8,084 nucleotides of DNA from the NCBI GenBank assembly GCA_003696705.1, contig RFGD01000249.1, positions 1 to 8,084 of the forward strand, written 5' to 3'. Position 1 is the stretch's first letter. The number at the start of each line of letters is the position of its first letter. Shown piece after piece: positions 7,016-8,084 of the stretch. The position numbers were made by a program, and so were the translations under genes. Source of the DNA: Alphaproteobacteria bacterium. Its GTDB lineage: Bacteria > Pseudomonadota > Alphaproteobacteria > Rhodobacterales > Rhodobacteraceae. Under the pieces are notes generated by a model, which saw nothing but the letters and a program-made list of their open reading frames with translations, had not been told where the DNA came from and made no database searches.

Positions 7016-8083
7016 TCAGACGCTCGGTTCCGGTTCGAAGCCGTCCGCCTTCGGCGGCCGGGGGCGGCGCGTCTTCGGAACGGCGGCCACGCTCGGCGCG
7101 CTGCCGCCCTCGGGCGTGTCGTCGCCGTCCTCGCCGCGGCGAAGCGGTTCGCCATTGATGACCTTCCGGATCTCGTCGCCGGTCAGCGTCTCGTATTCCA
7201 GAAGCCCTTCGGCAAGGCGGCGATGTTCCTCGGCGTGCTCGGTCAGGATGCGGCGCGCGGTCTCGTAGCCTTCATCGACGATCCGGCGTACCTCCTCGTC
7301 GATCAGCTCCTGCGTCTCCGGGCTGATCGGGAAGCCTTGCTGGTACGCGCCCAGGTAGGACTGCTGCTCGTTGGCATAGTCGATGTTGCCAAGCTTGTCG
7401 GACATTCCGAACTGCGTGACCATGGCACGGGCGATGCGCGTCACCTGCTGGATGTCCGAGGCCGCGCCGGAGGTCACGTTCTCGGGGCCGAAGACCAGTT
7501 CTTCGGCCACCTTGCCGCCCATGGCCATGGCGATCTTCGACTTGTATTTCGTTTTCGTTACCGAAAGCTGGTCGCGTTCGGGCAGGCTGAGCACAAGGCC
7601 CAGCGCGCGCCCCCGCGGGATGATCGTCGCCTTGTGGATCGGATCATGCTGGGGCACATGCATGCCGACGATGGCGTGGCCCGCCTCGTGGTAGGCCGTC
7701 AGCTTCTTCTCTTCCTCGGTCATGACCATCGAGCGGCGCTCGGTGCCCATCATGACCTTGTCCTTCGCGTTCTCGAAGTCTTCCATCGTGACGAAGCGCC
7801 GCCCGACCCGGGCCGCCATCAGCGCCGCCTCGTTGACAAGGTTGGCGAGATCGGCACCCGAGAACCCGGGCGTGCCGCGCGCGATGATGCGCAGATCGAC
7901 GTCGGGGCCAAGCGGCACCTTGCGCGCATGCACCTGCAGGATCTTCTCGCGCCCCTTGATGTCGGGGTTCGGAACCTGGATCTGCCGGTCGAAGCGGCCG
8001 GGCCGCAAGAGCGCGGGGTCAAGCACGTCAGGCCGGTTCGTGGCCGCGATGATGATGATGCCTTCGTTGGCCTCGAACCCGTC
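7016..8083 (-). CDS. ftsH: ATP-dependent zinc metalloprotease FtsH, N-terminal part cut off by the window edge
   Basis: FtsH is a hexameric inner-membrane AAA+ protease that extracts and degrades misfolded membrane proteins and selected regulators. Only the C-terminal 355 residues are present; about 280, including the membrane helices, Walker A and Walker B, lie beyond the right edge. The visible part starts at DGFEANEG, the end of the ATPase core. It continues with the second region of homology, AATNRPDVLDPALLRPGRFDR (residues 13-33), carrying the arginine fingers. The AAA lid follows, then the protease domain with zinc site HEAGH (132-136) and the probable third zinc ligand D210 in GAASDIQ. 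The tail is acidic (GEDGDD) then rich in Pro/Arg/Lys and poorly conserved. The GTG at 8026 is an internal valine, not a start. The run of four isoleucines at 9-12 is encoded by ATC repeats. All visible catalytic residues are intact. corA follows 60 bases downstream on the same strand. Confidence 0.97.
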   Translation of the reverse strand, partial: DGFEANEGIIIIAATNRPDVLDPALLRPGRFDRQIQVPNPDIKGREKILQVHARKVPLGPDVDLRIIARGTPGFSGADLANLVNEAALMAARVGRRFVTMEDFENAKDKVMMGTERRSMVMTEEEKKLTAYHEAGHAIVGMHVPQHDPIHKATIIPRGRALGLVLSLPERDQLSVTKTKYKSKIAMAMGGKVAEELVFGPENVTSGAASDIQQVTRIARAMVTQFGMSDKLGNIDYANEQQSYLGAYQQGFPISPETQELIDEEVRRIVDEGYETARRILTEHAEEHRRLAEGLLEYETLTGDEIRKVINGEPLRRGEDGDDTPEGGSAPSVAAVPKTRRPRPPKADGFEPEPSV

Positions 8084-8084
8084 C

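Noticed and set aside
8044..8060. A GAT/ATG-like triplet repeat near the right edge
   Set aside because: It simply encodes the isoleucine run before the second region of homology of FtsH; it is in frame and fits the hydrophobic strand expected there.

Overview
This is a GC-rich window with tightly packed genes. It carries six protein-coding genes and no visible mobile element, RNA gene or CRISPR array. The protein style suggests an alphaproteobacterium, possibly of the Rhodobacter/Roseobacter group: a 558-residue Fhs beside FolD, an FtsH with an acidic then proline/arginine-rich tail, and a ligase-associated Lhr-type helicase next to PdeM. That placement is inference from family knowledge and was not checked by alignment.

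Left part, plus strand (2-3123): three genes lie head to tail with almost no spacing. The first is the C-terminal ~670 residues of a ligase-associated DEXH-box (Lhr-Core type) helicase, whose N-terminus lies off the left edge. Nine bases later comes pdeM, a metallophosphoesterase DNA endonuclease. Then, overlapping its stop codon, comes a PaaI-like hotdog thioesterase. Helicase plus PdeM is half of a known four-gene bacterial DNA repair cluster; the other two members, an ATP-dependent DNA ligase and a metallo-beta-lactamase-fold exonuclease, would be expected to the left of the window.

Right part, minus strand (8083-3144, transcribed right to left): the C-terminal part of ftsH (membrane AAA+ zinc protease), a CorA-type magnesium/divalent cation channel, fhs (formate-tetrahydrofolate ligase) and folD (methylene-THF dehydrogenase/cyclohydrolase). 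Fhs and FolD work together: Fhs charges formate onto THF as 10-formyl-THF, and FolD interconverts 10-formyl-, methenyl- and methylene-THF. A clear intrinsic terminator lies between fhs and folD, so the two may be expressed separately. The 178-base corA-fhs gap holds a perfect 16-base palindrome plus a near copy of its half-site, the best candidate regulatory element in the window.

The two gene groups converge with only 20 bases between the thioesterase and folD stop codons. No gene-free stretch exceeds 300 bases. Nothing here looks like a wholly new system. The observations most worth checking are the thioesterase coupled to the repair genes, the palindrome upstream of fhs, and the fhs/folD terminator.
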